The notes beneath the pieces are model-generated. The model was not told the DNA's origin. It worked only from the letters and a program-made list of their open reading frames with translations, and did no database searches. 64,000 nucleotides of DNA from Solirubrobacter deserti (GTDB taxonomy: Bacteria > Actinomycetota > Thermoleophilia > Solirubrobacterales > Solirubrobacteraceae), in NCBI RefSeq assembly GCF_003344625.1, contig NZ_QPKJ02000004.1:248001-312000 (forward strand), written 5' to 3'. This document shows, one piece after another, positions 51,801 to 62,505 of the stretch. The translations under genes were made by a program, and so were the position numbers. Positions within the stretch are counted from its first letter, which is position 1; every line of letters begins with the position of its first letter.

Positions 51801-53496
51801 CGACCGCGCGCTGATCTCCGAGGGCGGCGGCATCTTCCCGCGCACCGCCAAGTCGATCGACCTCACCCCGCAGGTGCGCGAGGCGCTCGCCGTCGAGGCC
51901 GAGCGCCTCACCCCGTCCGAGCTGATCCAGGCGATCCTGAGGGCGCCCGTCGACCTGCTCTGGAACGGCGGCATCGGCACCTACGTCAAGGCCGCGAGCG
52001 AGACCCACGCCGACGTCGGCGACAAGGCCAACGACGCCGTGCGCGTGAACGGCCGCGAGCTGCGCGCGCGGGTCGTGGGCGAGGGCGGCAATCTCGGCGG
52101 CACGCAGCGCGGACGGATCGAGTTCGCGCTCGAGGGCGGGCGCATCAACACCGACGCGATCGACAACGCGGGCGGCGTCAACTGCTCCGACCACGAGGTC
52201 AACATCAAGGTCCTGCTCGACAGCGTGGTCGCGGCCGGCGACATGACCGTCAAGCAGCGCAACCGCCTGCTGGCGGAGATGACCGACGCCGTCGCCGAGC
52301 GCGTGTTGCGCGGCTCCTACACGCAGACGCAGGCGCTTTCCCTGGCGCGCTTCCAGGCGCCCGCGATGCTCGACGTCCACGACCGCTTCATGCGTGACCT
52401 GGAGGCGTCCGGCCGGTTGGACCGGGCGATCGAGATGCTGCCGGACGCGGACGCGATCGCCGAGCGCCGCCAGGCCGGGCTCGGCCTCACCCAGCCCGAG
52501 CTCGCCGTGGTGCTCGCCTACGCGAAGATCACCCTCTACGCCGCGCTGCTGGACTCCGACCTACCGGACGACCCGGCGCTCGAGGAGGAGCTCGCGGTCT
52601 ACTTCCCGCCGCCGCTGCCCGAGCGCTTTCGCGCGGAGATGGCCCGGCACCGGCTGCGGCGCGAGATCATCGCGACGCGGGTGGCGAACCAGCTCGTCGA
52701 CCGCGCCGGGGTGACGTTCCTGTTCCGCCTGCGCGAGGACACGGGCGCCTCACACGCCGACATCGCGCGCGCGTCGGTGATCGCGCGCGACGTGTTCGAC
52801 ATGCGCACGCTGTGGGCGGACGTGGAGGCGCTCGACGGCCAGGTCACGGCCGACACGCAGACGTTCATGCTGCTGAGCGGGCGCCGGATGGTCGAGCGGG
52901 CGACGCGCTGGCTGCTGCGCACGCGGCCCCGCCCGCTGGACATCGGCGCCGAGGTCGCGCGCTTCGCCGACGGTGCGCGCGCGGTGGCCGAGTTGCTGCC
53001 CGGCGTGCTCGTCGACGCCGAGCAGCAGGCGTGGCGGGAGCGCGTCGGCGGGCTGTGCGACGCGGGCGTGCCGGAGGCGCTGGCGGCGCGCGTGGCCTCG
53101 CAGGGCGCGCTGTTCGCGGCGTTGGACATCGTCGAGGTGGCGGGCGCGACCGAGCGCGGCGTGGAGGAGGTCGCGGCGCTGCACTTCGAGCTCGGCGGCC
53201 GGCTGCACCTGCACTGGCTGCGCGACCAGATCGCTCAGCTCACGCGTGACACGCGGTGGGCGACGATGGCGCGCGCCGCGCTGCGCGACGACCTGTTCTC
53301 CCTGCACGCCGACCTCACGCGTGAGGTGCTGCGCTTCGAGTCGCTGGACGCGTGGTTCGCCGCCAACCGGGCCGCGGTCGAGCGTGCGCAGGAGATCCTG
53401 GGCGAGATCCGGGCGGGCGGGACGTTCGATCTGACAACGTTGCCGGTGGCACTGCGCGAAGTGCGCAATCTCATCGCTCCCGCGGGAAGGACATGA
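48829..53496 (+). CDS. gdh: NAD-specific glutamate dehydrogenase, large (GDH-180-type)
   Basis: The 1555-residue product has the size and order of the large NAD-GDH family: a long N-terminal region with ACT-like domains (about 1-700), a catalytic domain near residues 740-1240 with [40 protein letters not shown] (substrate/catalytic Lys), and [20 protein letters not shown], and a helical C-terminus. It deaminates glutamate to 2-oxoglutarate, usually for catabolism. The gene sits directly behind a hybrid kinase and regulator, suggesting regulated amino-acid use. ATG 48829 fits. Confidence 0.95.
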   Translation: [1555 protein letters not shown]

Positions 53497-53499
53497 CGC

Positions 53500-53904
53500 A
53501 TGCTCTTCGGTGAAGAACACACCCGGAAGTACAAGGAGACCGACGGCGAGGTCGGGCACGACTGGCAGGGCACCCAGACGCTGCTGCTCACCACCAAGGG
53601 CCGCAAGTCGGGCGAGCCGCGCGAGCTGCCGCTGATCTACGCCCCGTGGGAGGACGCCTATCTGATCGTCGCGTCCAACGGCGGCCAGGACCGCCCGCCG
53701 GCCTGGTACCTGAACCTGCAGGCCGACCCGAGTGCGGAGGTCCAGGTCTGGGGCGACCGCTTCCCGGCGAAGGCGCGCGTGGCCACGCCCGAGGAGAAGG
53801 CGCAGATGTGGTCGACGATGATCAAGGAGTGGCCTGCGTACGACGACTATCAAGAGAAGACGGACCGGGAGATCCCGATCATCGTGCTGGAGCGGGCGGG
53901 CTAG
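53500..53904 (+). CDS. F420/deazaflavin-dependent nitroreductase-family protein
   Basis: The 134-residue product has the DDN-type split-barrel: HDWQGTQTLLLTTKGRKSGE, RELPLIYAPWEDAYLIVASN, and PAWYLNLQADPSAEVQVWG. Members use F420 or bind fatty acids. This supports an actinobacterial host. It begins 3 bp after the GDH stop. Confidence 0.88.
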   Translation: MLFGEEHTRKYKETDGEVGHDWQGTQTLLLTTKGRKSGEPRELPLIYAPWEDAYLIVASNGGQDRPPAWYLNLQADPSAEVQVWGDRFPAKARVATPEEKAQMWSTMIKEWPAYDDYQEKTDREIPIIVLERAG

Positions 53905-54193
53905 CCGCCACGGCGGCGATCTCCGACCGGGCCTCCTCGCCCAGGTTCTCGAACCGCAACCCGTAGACCCGATAGCCGCGCTCGTTCACCACACGGGCGC
54001 GGCCGTTGATCCGCGCCCGGTCGGGCAGCTCGAAGTCGAAGGTCTCGTCCACGGCCATGGGCCGGTTCGCCTTGACGCGCATCCCGCCCGGCCCGATGTC
54101 AAGTGTCGTCGCCTCGATCGTCTTGCCCGTACGGCGATGCAGCAGGCACTCGAGTGCGACCTCCGTGCGCCAGGAACGGCGCCGGTCCGTCAT
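53879..54193 (-). CDS. PilZ-domain protein
   Basis: The 104-residue product from ATG 54193 (GTG 54202 is an alternative) has DRRRSWRTEVALECLLHR and TTLDIGPGGMRVKANRPM, the R-rich first and D-x-G/S-x-x-G second PilZ motifs that bind cyclic di-GMP. It overlaps the reductase gene by 26 bp, tail-to-tail. A GGDEF-EAL gene lies close by. Confidence 0.83.
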   Translation of the reverse strand: MTDRRRSWRTEVALECLLHRRTGKTIEATTLDIGPGGMRVKANRPMAVDETFDFELPDRARINGRARVVNERGYRVYGLRFENLGEEARSEIAAVAASPPAPAR

Positions 54194-54222
54194 GGCTCCC
54201 ACATCAACCAGTATGTCTCGCC

Positions 54223-54813
54223 ATGGTCTTCTATGAACCCGATAGGCGCGACCGCGAGCTGCTGCCGCATGATCCGTTCAAGGCGTTCATCGCGCCGCGC
54301 CCGATCGGGTGGGTGTCGACGCTCGGTGCGTCCGGCGCCGTGAACCTCGCGCCGTACTCGTACTTCAACGCCGTCTGCGACACCCCGCCGACCGTCATGT
54401 TCTCCAGCAGCGGGCCGAAGGACTCGGCGACCTTCGCGCGCGAGGGCGGCGAGTTCGTGTGGAACATGGCCACGTGGGAGCTGCGCGAGCCGATGAACCT
54501 CAGCTCGAAGGAACTCGCGCGCGGGGACAGCGAGTTCGAGTTCGCCGGGCTGGAGACGGCGCCGTCGCGCCTGGTCGCACCGCCGCGCGTGGCCGCCGCG
54601 CCGGTCGCGCTCGAGTGCCGCGTGTCCCAGGTGGTGGAGGTCGCGGACGGCCCGAACATCGTGACCTTCGGCCAGGTCGTCGGCGTGCACGTCGACGAGT
54701 CGGTGATCGTCGACGGCCGCGTGGACCTCACGCGGATCCGGCCGATCGCCCGCTGCGGCTATCGCGGCGACTACACCGTCGTCGACTCACTGTTCGAGAT
54801 GCTGCGGCCCTGA
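54223..54813 (+). CDS. Flavin reductase-like (FMN-binding split barrel) protein
   Basis: The 196-residue product has FIAPRPIGWVSTLGASGAVN, APYSYFNAVCDTPPTVMFSS and FVWNMATWELREPMNLSSKE, typical of the flavin-reductase-like family that reduces FMN for monooxygenases. ATG 54223 gives a family-like N-terminus. It is stand-alone. Confidence 0.9.
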   Translation: MVFYEPDRRDRELLPHDPFKAFIAPRPIGWVSTLGASGAVNLAPYSYFNAVCDTPPTVMFSSSGPKDSATFAREGGEFVWNMATWELREPMNLSSKELARGDSEFEFAGLETAPSRLVAPPRVAAAPVALECRVSQVVEVADGPNIVTFGQVVGVHVDESVIVDGRVDLTRIRPIARCGYRGDYTVVDSLFEMLRP

Positions 54814-54861
54814 AACCGGTTCGTTGGCCTTTGCGGGCGCAGTGCGGTTGTATCTGCACTG

Positions 54862-56805
54862 ATGTTCGTGGAGGCGGCTGGTGGGGTGCTCGTCTGCGGG
54901 GGCCTCGCGTGCCTGGCCTCGGCCGTCGCGGGACGCCGCTCGTGGCTCGTCGCCGCCCTGTTCGCGGCGGCGCTGGCGTGCGCGGCGGCGGATGCGTTCG
55001 GGGCGAGCTCGGTCTTCCACACCGTGGCCGGCGCGCTGGGTTTCGCGGGCGCGGCGGCGATGGTGCTGCAACGACTTGGGAGGCCGCTGGCGCTGAGTTG
55101 GCTGGACTTTGTGATGGGCGGGTGCGCCGTCGGCGCGCTGTCGGCCACGACCGGCGCGGAGCTCGGCGCGACGCTGGGCGCCAGCGGCGTCGCGGCGGCG
55201 CTGGGGCTCGCGCGCTGGCGGGTGAGCGGGGCGCTCGCGGCCGCGCTGGTCGGGTTGATCGCGCTCGGCGAGCTGCCGTGGCTGGCGGTGCTGCCGCTGA
55301 CGGCGGCCGTGTGGCTGCGCGAGCCGCCCGCGACGCCCTCGCCCGAGTTCAACCCGGTCGTGCTCGCGGCGCTGTTGGCCTACGCGGCCGCGGCGATGGT
55401 CCTGCTCGTCGTCGGGCAGTTCGTGTCGCTGCCGCCTGACGCGGCCACGCTGGCGACCGTCACGATGCTGACGGGGATGGCGCGGGCCGGGCTCACGCTG
55501 ACGGATCGCCTGAAGCACTCGCAACGCCAGGCCGTCACCGACGACCTGACCGGGCTCGGCAACCGGCGCCATCTGCTGAACGCGCTGGGGACGGCGATCG
55601 AGGACGCACACCACGAGGTGGCGCTGTTGCTGATCGACCTCGACGGCTTCAAGGAGCTCAACGACACGCTCGGCCACCACGCGGGGGACGAGGTGCTGCG
55701 TCAGATCGGGCCGCGCCTGGAGGAGGCGCTGCAGCCGGGGAACACGCTGGCGCGGCTCGGCGGCGACGAGTTCGCGGTGATCCTCGACCCGGGCGACGAA
55801 GCGTCGGCGAGCGCCGCCGGGCTGCGGCTGCGCTCTTCGCTGGAGCGCTCGTTCGCGGTCGGCGGGATCCGCGTGCACATCGACGCCTCGATCGGCATCG
55901 CGCTCTTCCCCGAGCACGCGCGCGACCCGATCGGCCTGCTTCAGCGCGCCGACGTCGCGATGTACGAGGCCAAGCGCACGCGCACCGGCCACGAGGTCTA
56001 CCTGCCCGCGCGCGACACGCACTCACGGCGCCGGCTCGAACTGCTCGGCGAGCTGCGCGACGGGCTGGCCGGCGGCGAGCTGATCCTGCACTACCAGCCG
56101 AAGGCCGAGCTGGCGACGGGCGAGGTGCGCGGCGTCGAGGCGCTCGTGCGCTGGGTGCATCCGCGACGCGGGCTGTTGATGCCGAGCGAGTTCCTCCCAT
56201 TGGCCGACCACAGCGGGCTCGGACGGTCGCTGACGGCGTTCGTGCTCGACCGCGCGCTGGTGGAGATCGGCGAGCGCCGCCGCGACGGCTTCGACCTGAG
56301 CGTCGCCGTCAACCTCTCGCCGGCCGACCTGCTCGACCTCGGCCTGCCCTCCGAAGTCGCGCGCACACTCCAGCGGCGGGACTTCCCGGCCTCGTGCCTG
56401 CGCCTCGAAGTCAGCGAGGACGCCGTGATGGCCGACCCGGAGCGCTCGCTGGAGGTGCTGCGCGAGCTGCGCGCGATCGGCGTCGCCACCGCGCTGGACG
56501 ACTTCGGCTCCGGCCACGTCTCGCTCGGCCATCTCAAGCACCTGGGCGTCGACGAGATCAAGATCGACCGCTCGTTCGTGATGCGCCTTGCCGACGACGC
56601 GCGTGACGCCGCGATCGTCCACACCACGGTGGACCTCGGCCGGCGGCTGGGGATGAAGGTGGTCGCGGAGGGCGTCGAGACGTCGGAGGCGTGGGACACG
56701 CTCGCCGGGCTGCACTGCGACGAGGCGCAGGGCTTCTTCCTCGGGCGCCCGATGACCGCCACCGCGCTCGCGGGGTGGATGCGCGAGCGCGCCGCGGCTA
56801 TGTGA
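54862..56805 (+). CDS. GGDEF-EAL cyclic di-GMP enzyme
   Basis: The 647-residue product has six to seven membrane helices in the first 210 residues. The GGDEF domain runs about 225-390, with [16 protein letters not shown] and [13 protein letters not shown] (intact GGDEF). The EAL domain runs about 405-645, with [22 protein letters not shown] segments ([11 protein letters not shown]), [20 protein letters not shown] and VVAEGVE. Both active sites look intact, so it could make or break cyclic di-GMP. Confidence 0.93.
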   Translation: MFVEAAGGVLVCGGLACLASAVAGRRSWLVAALFAAALACAAADAFGASSVFHTVAGALGFAGAAAMVLQRLGRPLALSWLDFVMGGCAVGALSATTGAELGATLGASGVAAALGLARWRVSGALAAALVGLIALGELPWLAVLPLTAAVWLREPPATPSPEFNPVVLAALLAYAAAAMVLLVVGQFVSLPPDAATLATVTMLTGMARAGLTLTDRLKHSQRQAVTDDLTGLGNRRHLLNALGTAIEDAHHEVALLLIDLDGFKELNDTLGHHAGDEVLRQIGPRLEEALQPGNTLARLGGDEFAVILDPGDEASASAAGLRLRSSLERSFAVGGIRVHIDASIGIALFPEHARDPIGLLQRADVAMYEAKRTRTGHEVYLPARDTHSRRRLELLGELRDGLAGGELILHYQPKAELATGEVRGVEALVRWVHPRRGLLMPSEFLPLADHSGLGRSLTAFVLDRALVEIGERRRDGFDLSVAVNLSPADLLDLGLPSEVARTLQRRDFPASCLRLEVSEDAVMADPERSLEVLRELRAIGVATALDDFGSGHVSLGHLKHLGVDEIKIDRSFVMRLADDARDAAIVHTTVDLGRRLGMKVVAEGVETSEAWDTLAGLHCDEAQGFFLGRPMTATALAGWMRERAAAM

Positions 56806-57637
56806 ACAGGGGCGTGAGGTCCAGCGCGGCCATCTCGTCGTCGCTGGGCCGCGCGACGTAGCGGGAGGCCGCGTCCAGCAGCTTCGGCAGGACGTCGACG
56901 TCGCCGGTCGTGAGCAGGAACACCTGCGGGTTGCCGAGCACCCAGTGGACGGCAGCGTCGATGTCGGCCTGATCGGTCAGCGGCTCGTACCACGTCGCCG
57001 CGGTGTGCGTGCGGCCTTCCCACGGCGCGCGGGCAAGGCACTTGATCGTCTGCAGCGCGACGTCCTGCTCGGCGCACAGCACCGCCAGCTGGTCGAACGT
57101 GGACGCGTAGCGCGGGTCCTGCATCTGCACGTGGTTGTACGGGCACAGGACGCTGTCGAAGTCGAAGCGGGCGAGGCTGCGCTGGTGCATCTTCGGCACC
57201 GACAGCCCGTGGCCGGTGACGCCGATGTGGCTGACCAGGCCCTCCTCGCGCGCCTCCAGGCACGCCTCCAAGGCGCCGCCGGGGCTGAGCGCGATGTCCC
57301 ACTCGATCACGTCCACGAGGTTGTGGAGCTGGATCGAGTCCACGTGATCGACGCCGAGCCGGTCGAGCGAGCGCCGGATCTCCTCGCGCGCCTTGGCGTA
57401 CGTGCGCTGCCCGGTCTTGGTCGCGACGAAGAAGCGGTGCTCCTTGAGCCACGTCGCGATCCGCAGCTCCGCGTCGCCGTAGGAGGCGGCAACGTCGATG
57501 TGGTTGATGCCGTGCTCGAGGAGCAGCTCCAGCGTGCGATCGGCTTCCGCCTTGGAGACGTCGCCGAGCGCCGCGGCACCGAAGATCACGCGGCTGGACT
57601 CGTGTCCGGTCGCGCCGAAGGGGGCGCGCTCGATCAT
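56798..57637 (-). CDS. Aldo/keto reductase
   Basis: The 279-residue product has the AKR barrel marks: [40 protein letters not shown] (Asp, Tyr), [20 protein letters not shown] (Lys), and [11 protein letters not shown]. It reduces carbonyls with NADPH. ATG 57637 overlaps the membrane-protein stop as ATGA. It ends with an 8-bp overlap with the GGDEF-EAL gene. Confidence 0.9.
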   Translation of the reverse strand: MIERAPFGATGHESSRVIFGAAALGDVSKAEADRTLELLLEHGINHIDVAASYGDAELRIATWLKEHRFFVATKTGQRTYAKAREEIRRSLDRLGVDHVDSIQLHNLVDVIEWDIALSPGGALEACLEAREEGLVSHIGVTGHGLSVPKMHQRSLARFDFDSVLCPYNHVQMQDPRYASTFDQLAVLCAEQDVALQTIKCLARAPWEGRTHTAATWYEPLTDQADIDAAVHWVLGNPQVFLLTTGDVDVLPKLLDAASRYVARPSDDEMAALDLTPLFT

Positions 57638-58677
57638 GGACTGGAGCTTACGTTGCGCGCGAAGCGCGCGTCGTGCACCGGCTTGTAGCGGTCGTAGAGC
57701 GCGAGCAGCAGCGAGATCAGGAATGCGAAGAACAGCGCCGTGCCGAGCGGGAAGTTCTCGGCGGCGGTGAAGAACCGGCTCAGCACGTAGATCAGCGCGA
57801 GGTTCGTCACGAGCAGCGCACCGAGTTCGAGCGTGCGCAGGCGCAGGCTGATCGCGGTGTTGGCGCCGACGATCAGCGCGACACCGACGCCCACCTCGAG
57901 CGCCGACGTCTCCACATCCGGCAGGATCTCCGCGAACAGGATCGAGATCAGCCCGAGCAGCGCCGTCTTCTCGGCGGCCTCGCTCCAGCCGCCGGGGTGC
58001 GACGGCCGGTCCGGCAGCGGCGCGGCCGCGAGGCGCCAGCCGTGCTCGGGGGCGGGCAGGCGGGGGCGGGCGACGAGCTGCAGCAGCGCGGCGAGCACGA
58101 GCAGGCCGAGGGCGCACACGACGCCGAACCACGGATAGTCGGCCACGGTGTCCGTGAAGTCGCGCTGGGCGATGTGAATCCAGTACTCCTGCGGGAGCTT
58201 CACGCACACCCACAGCACGATGGCCGTCCACAGCCAGAAGCGCGGTGACCAGCTCGCCGGCTCCCAGCGCAGCGCGACCAGCGCGTAGGCGATGAAGAAG
58301 TACTCGAACGTGTTCGGGAACACGAGCAGCATCGCGCGCGAGTCGAGCAGCTCGAACGCGAGCACGCCGACCAGCCGGTAGTAGAACAGGAACTGGCCGA
58401 TCCGGAAGGCGGCGTGACTGGTCCAGTTGCGCAGCATCGCGGCGTAGGCGATCGCGAGGTAGTAGACGTCGAGCGCCTTGTCGACGCTCTGGTACGGCCC
58501 ATCCGGGCCCAGGTCGACGTCGGTGAACACGGCCAGCAGCGAGTTGTCGACCGCGTCGAGCACGAGCGCGACCACGATCACCAGCTCGCAGCGCGGGATC
58601 AGCAGCGGCACCAGCAACCGCGCGAGCACGATCCCGACGATCAGCGCCCACTCGGCGGTGCTGGGATCGGGGACCAT
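57634..58677 (-). CDS. Polytopic membrane protein of unknown function
   Basis: The 347-residue product from ATG 58677 has about nine or ten hydrophobic helices (for example [53 protein letters not shown]). No family is recognised. It is coupled to the aldo/keto reductase. An in-frame extension to 58773 is less likely. Confidence 0.72.
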   Translation of the reverse strand: MVPDPSTAEWALIVGIVLARLLVPLLIPRCELVIVVALVLDAVDNSLLAVFTDVDLGPDGPYQSVDKALDVYYLAIAYAAMLRNWTSHAAFRIGQFLFYYRLVGVLAFELLDSRAMLLVFPNTFEYFFIAYALVALRWEPASWSPRFWLWTAIVLWVCVKLPQEYWIHIAQRDFTDTVADYPWFGVVCALGLLVLAALLQLVARPRLPAPEHGWRLAAAPLPDRPSHPGGWSEAAEKTALLGLISILFAEILPDVETSALEVGVGVALIVGANTAISLRLRTLELGALLVTNLALIYVLSRFFTAAENFPLGTALFFAFLISLLLALYDRYKPVHDARFARNVSSSP

Positions 58678-58796
58678 CCCGGCGATCGTCCCACTCTCGA
58701 GCTTCTGACCGTCGGTTGGACGAAAGTTGGTTGCATCCGGACCGAAGCGTCCGTAATTTCTCATCCTTCTCACACATAAGCGAGGAGGAGAGTCGG

Positions 58797-61700
58797 TTGT
58801 TGAGGAGGATCGCGGGCGCGGCCGCGCTCGCGCTCGCCGGAGCGCTCGCGGCCAGCGCGAACGCGCAAGCGCCGCAGGAGCCGGGCGTCACGCTGCGCAC
58901 CTACCAGCTCGGGACGACGCCGAACGAGCTGTGCACGATCAAGGCGGGGACGACGCCGAACGTCGACAAGGTCATGCCGGCGATCAACTGGTCGACGACC
59001 GACCAGTTCGGCGCCAGCAACAACTTCCAGTCGCACGTGTACGCCAACCTGCGGATCGAGACCGCCGGTGAGCACACGTTCCGGCTCACCAGCGACGACG
59101 GCTCGCGCCTGAAGATCAACGGCAGCGTCGTCATCGACCACGATCTCACGCACGGCGCCGACCCGCCCAAGGAGGGCGCGGTCACGCTCACGGCGGGAAC
59201 GCACAAGCTCGACATCGACTACTTCGACCGGGGCAACGACAACATCCTCAAGCTCGAATGGCGGCGGCCCGGCCAGTCCGCGTTCGAGGTCGTCCCCACC
59301 GCGGTGCTGAGCACCGACAGCGACGTCGTGCGCGTCGTCGCGCCGGGCAACAAGTACTGCGAGGGCGCGGCCGACACGCCCGGCGACGGCCTGCGGCTGG
59401 AGTCGGTGAACCCGAACTACACGCTCACCAACCTGCGGCCGGAGGGCTTCGAGCCGCGCGTGGCCGCCATGGACTTCCGGCCCGACGGCAAGCTGGCGCT
59501 GCTCACCTCCGGCACGCCTCGCCCGGGCGCCGACCCGACCGTCCAGCCCGGTGAGGTCTTCATCGTCTCCGGCGTCACCGGCGAGACGGGTCCGGACAAG
59601 GTCACATACACGAAGGTCGCCACCGGCCTTGACGTGCCGATGGGCATCGCGGCCATCGGCGACAAGCTCTACGTGACCGAGAAGCACCGCCTCACCGAGC
59701 TCTCCGCCGACACCAACGGGGACGGGCTGATGGAGCACAAGTCGCTCGTCACGCTGCCCAACGGCGGCAACTTCCACGAGTTCAACTTCGGGCTGCTCTA
59801 CGACGAGGACTTCTTCTACGTCAACCGCTCGGTCGCCATCAACCAGGGCGGCGCGACCACGAGCCCGCAGCCCGGCGCCAACCCGGGCACGCACCTGAAG
59901 ATCGATCGCAAGACGTACGAGGTGACGCTCGTCGCGGGCGGCCTGCGCACGCCGAACGGCACGGTCCGCGGCCCCGAGGACCAGCTGTTCGTGATGGACA
60001 ACCAGGGTGGCTGGCTGCCGGCCTCCAAGCTCGTCCACATCAAGCCGGACCGCTTCTTCAACCACTTCACGACGCCCGCCGGCCCGTTCGACCACAAGCC
60101 CGTCACCAAGCCGGTGCTGTGGCTGCCGCAGAACGAGATCGCGAACTCGCCGAGCACGCCGATCATGCTGTCCGACGGTCCGTTCAAGGGCCAGCTGGTC
60201 TTCGGCGACGTCACCTACGGCGGCCTGCAGCGCGCGTTTCTGGAGAAGGTCGACGGTGAGTACCAGGGCGCCGTGTTCCGCCACTCCGCGGGCCTCGAGG
60301 CGGGCGTGAACCGCGTCATCACCGGCCCCGACGGCGCGCTCTACATCGGGGGCATCGGGTCCACCGGCAACTGGGCCGAGCCGGGCAAGCTCAAGCACGG
60401 CCTGCAGAAGCTCACGCCGAACGGCACCAACGTGTTCGACATGGAGAAGCTGGAGGTCGTCGAGGGCGGCTTCAGGATCAGCTATACGCAGCCGCTCTCC
60501 GACGCCACGGTCGCCAAGCTCAAGACCGCGTACACCGTCATGCACTGGCGCTACGGGCCGACCGCCGCGTACGGCGGGCCCAAGCTCGACGAAGAGAAGC
60601 TGATCGTCACGGACGCGGTCGCGTCCGAGGACCGCAAGACGGTCACGCTGAAGATCGCGGGCCTGCGCCCGGACCACGTCGTGCACATCCGCTCCCCGCG
60701 CCCGTTCGCGGCGGCCAACGGCCAGGAGCTGTGGAACACCGAGGCGTGGTACACGCTCAACTCGCTGCCGGGCTACGAGACGCTCGCCGAGCGCGGCTTC
60801 TACGAGGCCGAGGAGTCCGCGCTGCTCGGCGCGATGCAGATCGACACCGAGCACTCGGGCTACTCGGGCTCGGGCTTCGCGGACAACTTCGCCTCCGACG
60901 GCGCCGGCGTCCGCTTCGAGGTCGAAGTCGACGAGGCCGGCACGCACCCCGTGCACGTGCGCTACGCCAACGGGCCTTCGCCCGGCGTCCCGGTCAACAA
61001 GAAGGCGTCGCTGTACGTCAACAACGTCAAGGTCGAGACGCTCACGTTCCCGGGCGGCCCGGACTGGAAGACGTGGCTGAACCTCACGCGCAATCTCCCG
61101 CTCGTCAAGGGCGTCAACCTGATCACGATCAAGCGCGACGCCGGCGACGACGGCCGCGTGAACCTCGACGCGCTCAAGGTCGGCGGCGGCGTCGACCACT
61201 GCGCGCCCGCCACGCTCGAGCCGGGCTACGTCGCGCTGTTCGACGGCACGCTCGCGTCGCTGGACAAGTGGCGCATGGCCGGCCCGGGCTCGTTCGGGCG
61301 CCAGGAGGACTGCTCGATGCGCGGCGTCGGCGGCTCCGGCCTGAACTGGTTCACCGCGCAGGAGTTCGGCAGCTACACGCTCAAGCTCGACTGGAAGCTC
61401 GTCAAGGACGACAACTCCGGCATCTTCGTCGGCTTCCCGAACCCCGGCAACGACCGCACCATCGCGATCAACCAGGGCTACGAGATCCAGATCGACGAGT
61501 CCGACGTGCCCGACCGGCTGACCGGCTCGATCTACACCTTCAAGGGTGCGGACCGCGCGGCCGTGGCGGGTGCGCTGAAGCCGTGGGGCCAGTGGAACGC
61601 GTACGAGATCCGCGTCCAGGGCCAGAACATCAAGGTCCTGCTCAACGGCGTGCTCGTCAATGACTTCACGAGCACGGAGCCGATCCGCGACCTCACGCAG

Positions 61701-62459
61701 GGCTTCATCGGCGTCCAGAACCACGGCGCCGGCGAGCTCATCTGGTACCGCAACGTCCGGCTCAAGAGCGGGCCGGTGGACAGCACGCCGCCCACGGTCG
61801 CGGCGACCGTCGACGGTCCCTCCGCGGGCCCGGTCACGGTGACGCTGACCGGCGAGGACGAGTCACCGGGCGCCGTCGCGCTCGAGTACCGCCTCGACGG
61901 CGGCGGGTGGACGCCGTACACCGCGCCGGTGACGGTCTCCGCCGTCGGTGCGCACACCGTCGAGTACCGCGCCACGGACGCCACGGGCAACGTCTCGGCC
62001 GTGGGCTCGAAGTCGTTCACGATCACGCAGGTGGTCAAGACCGACACCGAGCACGACATCGTGGGCTCCGTGGCGCCGGCGCTCGCCGTCACGCTCGGCG
62101 CGCCGTCCCCGCTGGGCGAGTTCCTGCCCGGCGTGCAGCGCGAGTACACCGCTTCGCTGCTCGCGAAGGTGACCAGCACGGCCGAAGCCGCGACGCTCAC
62201 CGTCGCCGACACGAACACGGCGAACACCGGCAAGCTCGTCAACGGCACGCACGTGCTCGCGCAGCCGCTGCACGTGCGCAGCGGGACGGCGGCGTTCGCG
62301 CCGCTGACGGCGCCGGTCACGCTGCGTGCGCTGGACGCGCCAGTCAGCGGAGAGGACGTGCCGGTGGAGTTCCAGCAGGCGATCGGCGAGCGCGACCCGC
62401 TCCGGACCGGCCGCTACAGCAAGACGCTGACGTTCACGCTGTCGACCACGACACCGTGA
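58797..62459 (+). CDS. Large secreted modular protein: PA14, sugar-dehydrogenase-like propeller, CBM6-like, DUF1080
   Basis: The 1220-residue product starts at TTG 58797 (or 58800) after GAGGAGGAG at 58782-58790. A Sec signal ([20 protein letters not shown]) is followed by a PA14 domain ([20 protein letters not shown]), then a propeller of about 430 residues ([20 protein letters not shown]) like PQQ/sorbosone dehydrogenases. A CBM6-like domain ([20 protein letters not shown]), a DUF1080/3-keto-disaccharide hydrolase-like domain ([20 protein letters not shown]) and Ig-like repeats complete it. It should act on extracellular polysaccharide or sugar. No sortase or dockerin signal is seen. Confidence 0.88.
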   Translation: MLRRIAGAAALALAGALAASANAQAPQEPGVTLRTYQLGTTPNELCTIKAGTTPNVDKVMPAINWSTTDQFGASNNFQSHVYANLRIETAGEHTFRLTSDDGSRLKINGSVVIDHDLTHGADPPKEGAVTLTAGTHKLDIDYFDRGNDNILKLEWRRPGQSAFEVVPTAVLSTDSDVVRVVAPGNKYCEGAADTPGDGLRLESVNPNYTLTNLRPEGFEPRVAAMDFRPDGKLALLTSGTPRPGADPTVQPGEVFIVSGVTGETGPDKVTYTKVATGLDVPMGIAAIGDKLYVTEKHRLTELSADTNGDGLMEHKSLVTLPNGGNFHEFNFGLLYDEDFFYVNRSVAINQGGATTSPQPGANPGTHLKIDRKTYEVTLVAGGLRTPNGTVRGPEDQLFVMDNQGGWLPASKLVHIKPDRFFNHFTTPAGPFDHKPVTKPVLWLPQNEIANSPSTPIMLSDGPFKGQLVFGDVTYGGLQRAFLEKVDGEYQGAVFRHSAGLEAGVNRVITGPDGALYIGGIGSTGNWAEPGKLKHGLQKLTPNGTNVFDMEKLEVVEGGFRISYTQPLSDATVAKLKTAYTVMHWRYGPTAAYGGPKLDEEKLIVTDAVASEDRKTVTLKIAGLRPDHVVHIRSPRPFAAANGQELWNTEAWYTLNSLPGYETLAERGFYEAEESALLGAMQIDTEHSGYSGSGFADNFASDGAGVRFEVEVDEAGTHPVHVRYANGPSPGVPVNKKASLYVNNVKVETLTFPGGPDWKTWLNLTRNLPLVKGVNLITIKRDAGDDGRVNLDALKVGGGVDHCAPATLEPGYVALFDGTLASLDKWRMAGPGSFGRQEDCSMRGVGGSGLNWFTAQEFGSYTLKLDWKLVKDDNSGIFVGFPNPGNDRTIAINQGYEIQIDESDVPDRLTGSIYTFKGADRAAVAGALKPWGQWNAYEIRVQGQNIKVLLNGVLVNDFTSTEPIRDLTQGFIGVQNHGAGELIWYRNVRLKSGPVDSTPPTVAATVDGPSAGPVTVTLTGEDESPGAVALEYRLDGGGWTPYTAPVTVSAVGAHTVEYRATDATGNVSAVGSKSFTITQVVKTDTEHDIVGSVAPALAVTLGAPSPLGEFLPGVQREYTASLLAKVTSTAEAATLTVADTNTANTGKLVNGTHVLAQPLHVRSGTAAFAPLTAPVTLRALDAPVSGEDVPVEFQQAIGERDPLRTGRYSKTLTFTLSTTTP

Positions 62460-62464
62460 CGCGT

Positions 62465-62496
62465 GTGGCCGGGCGCTCCGCGGAGCGCCCGGCCAC
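62465..62496 (+). terminator. Perfect 15-bp terminator hairpin
   Basis: GTGGCCGGGCGCTCC (62465-62479) pairs perfectly with GGAGCGCCCGGCCAC (62482-62496) around GC. It begins 6 bp after the secreted-protein stop. There is no T-tract. Confidence 0.7.
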
Positions 62497-62505
62497 GGCG
62501 GGTTC

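Noticed and set aside
58770..61724. 984-residue minus-strand open frame across the secreted modular protein
   Set aside because: Antisense shadow rich in Arg, Val, Asp and Leu with no recognisable domain. The plus strand encodes known modules.
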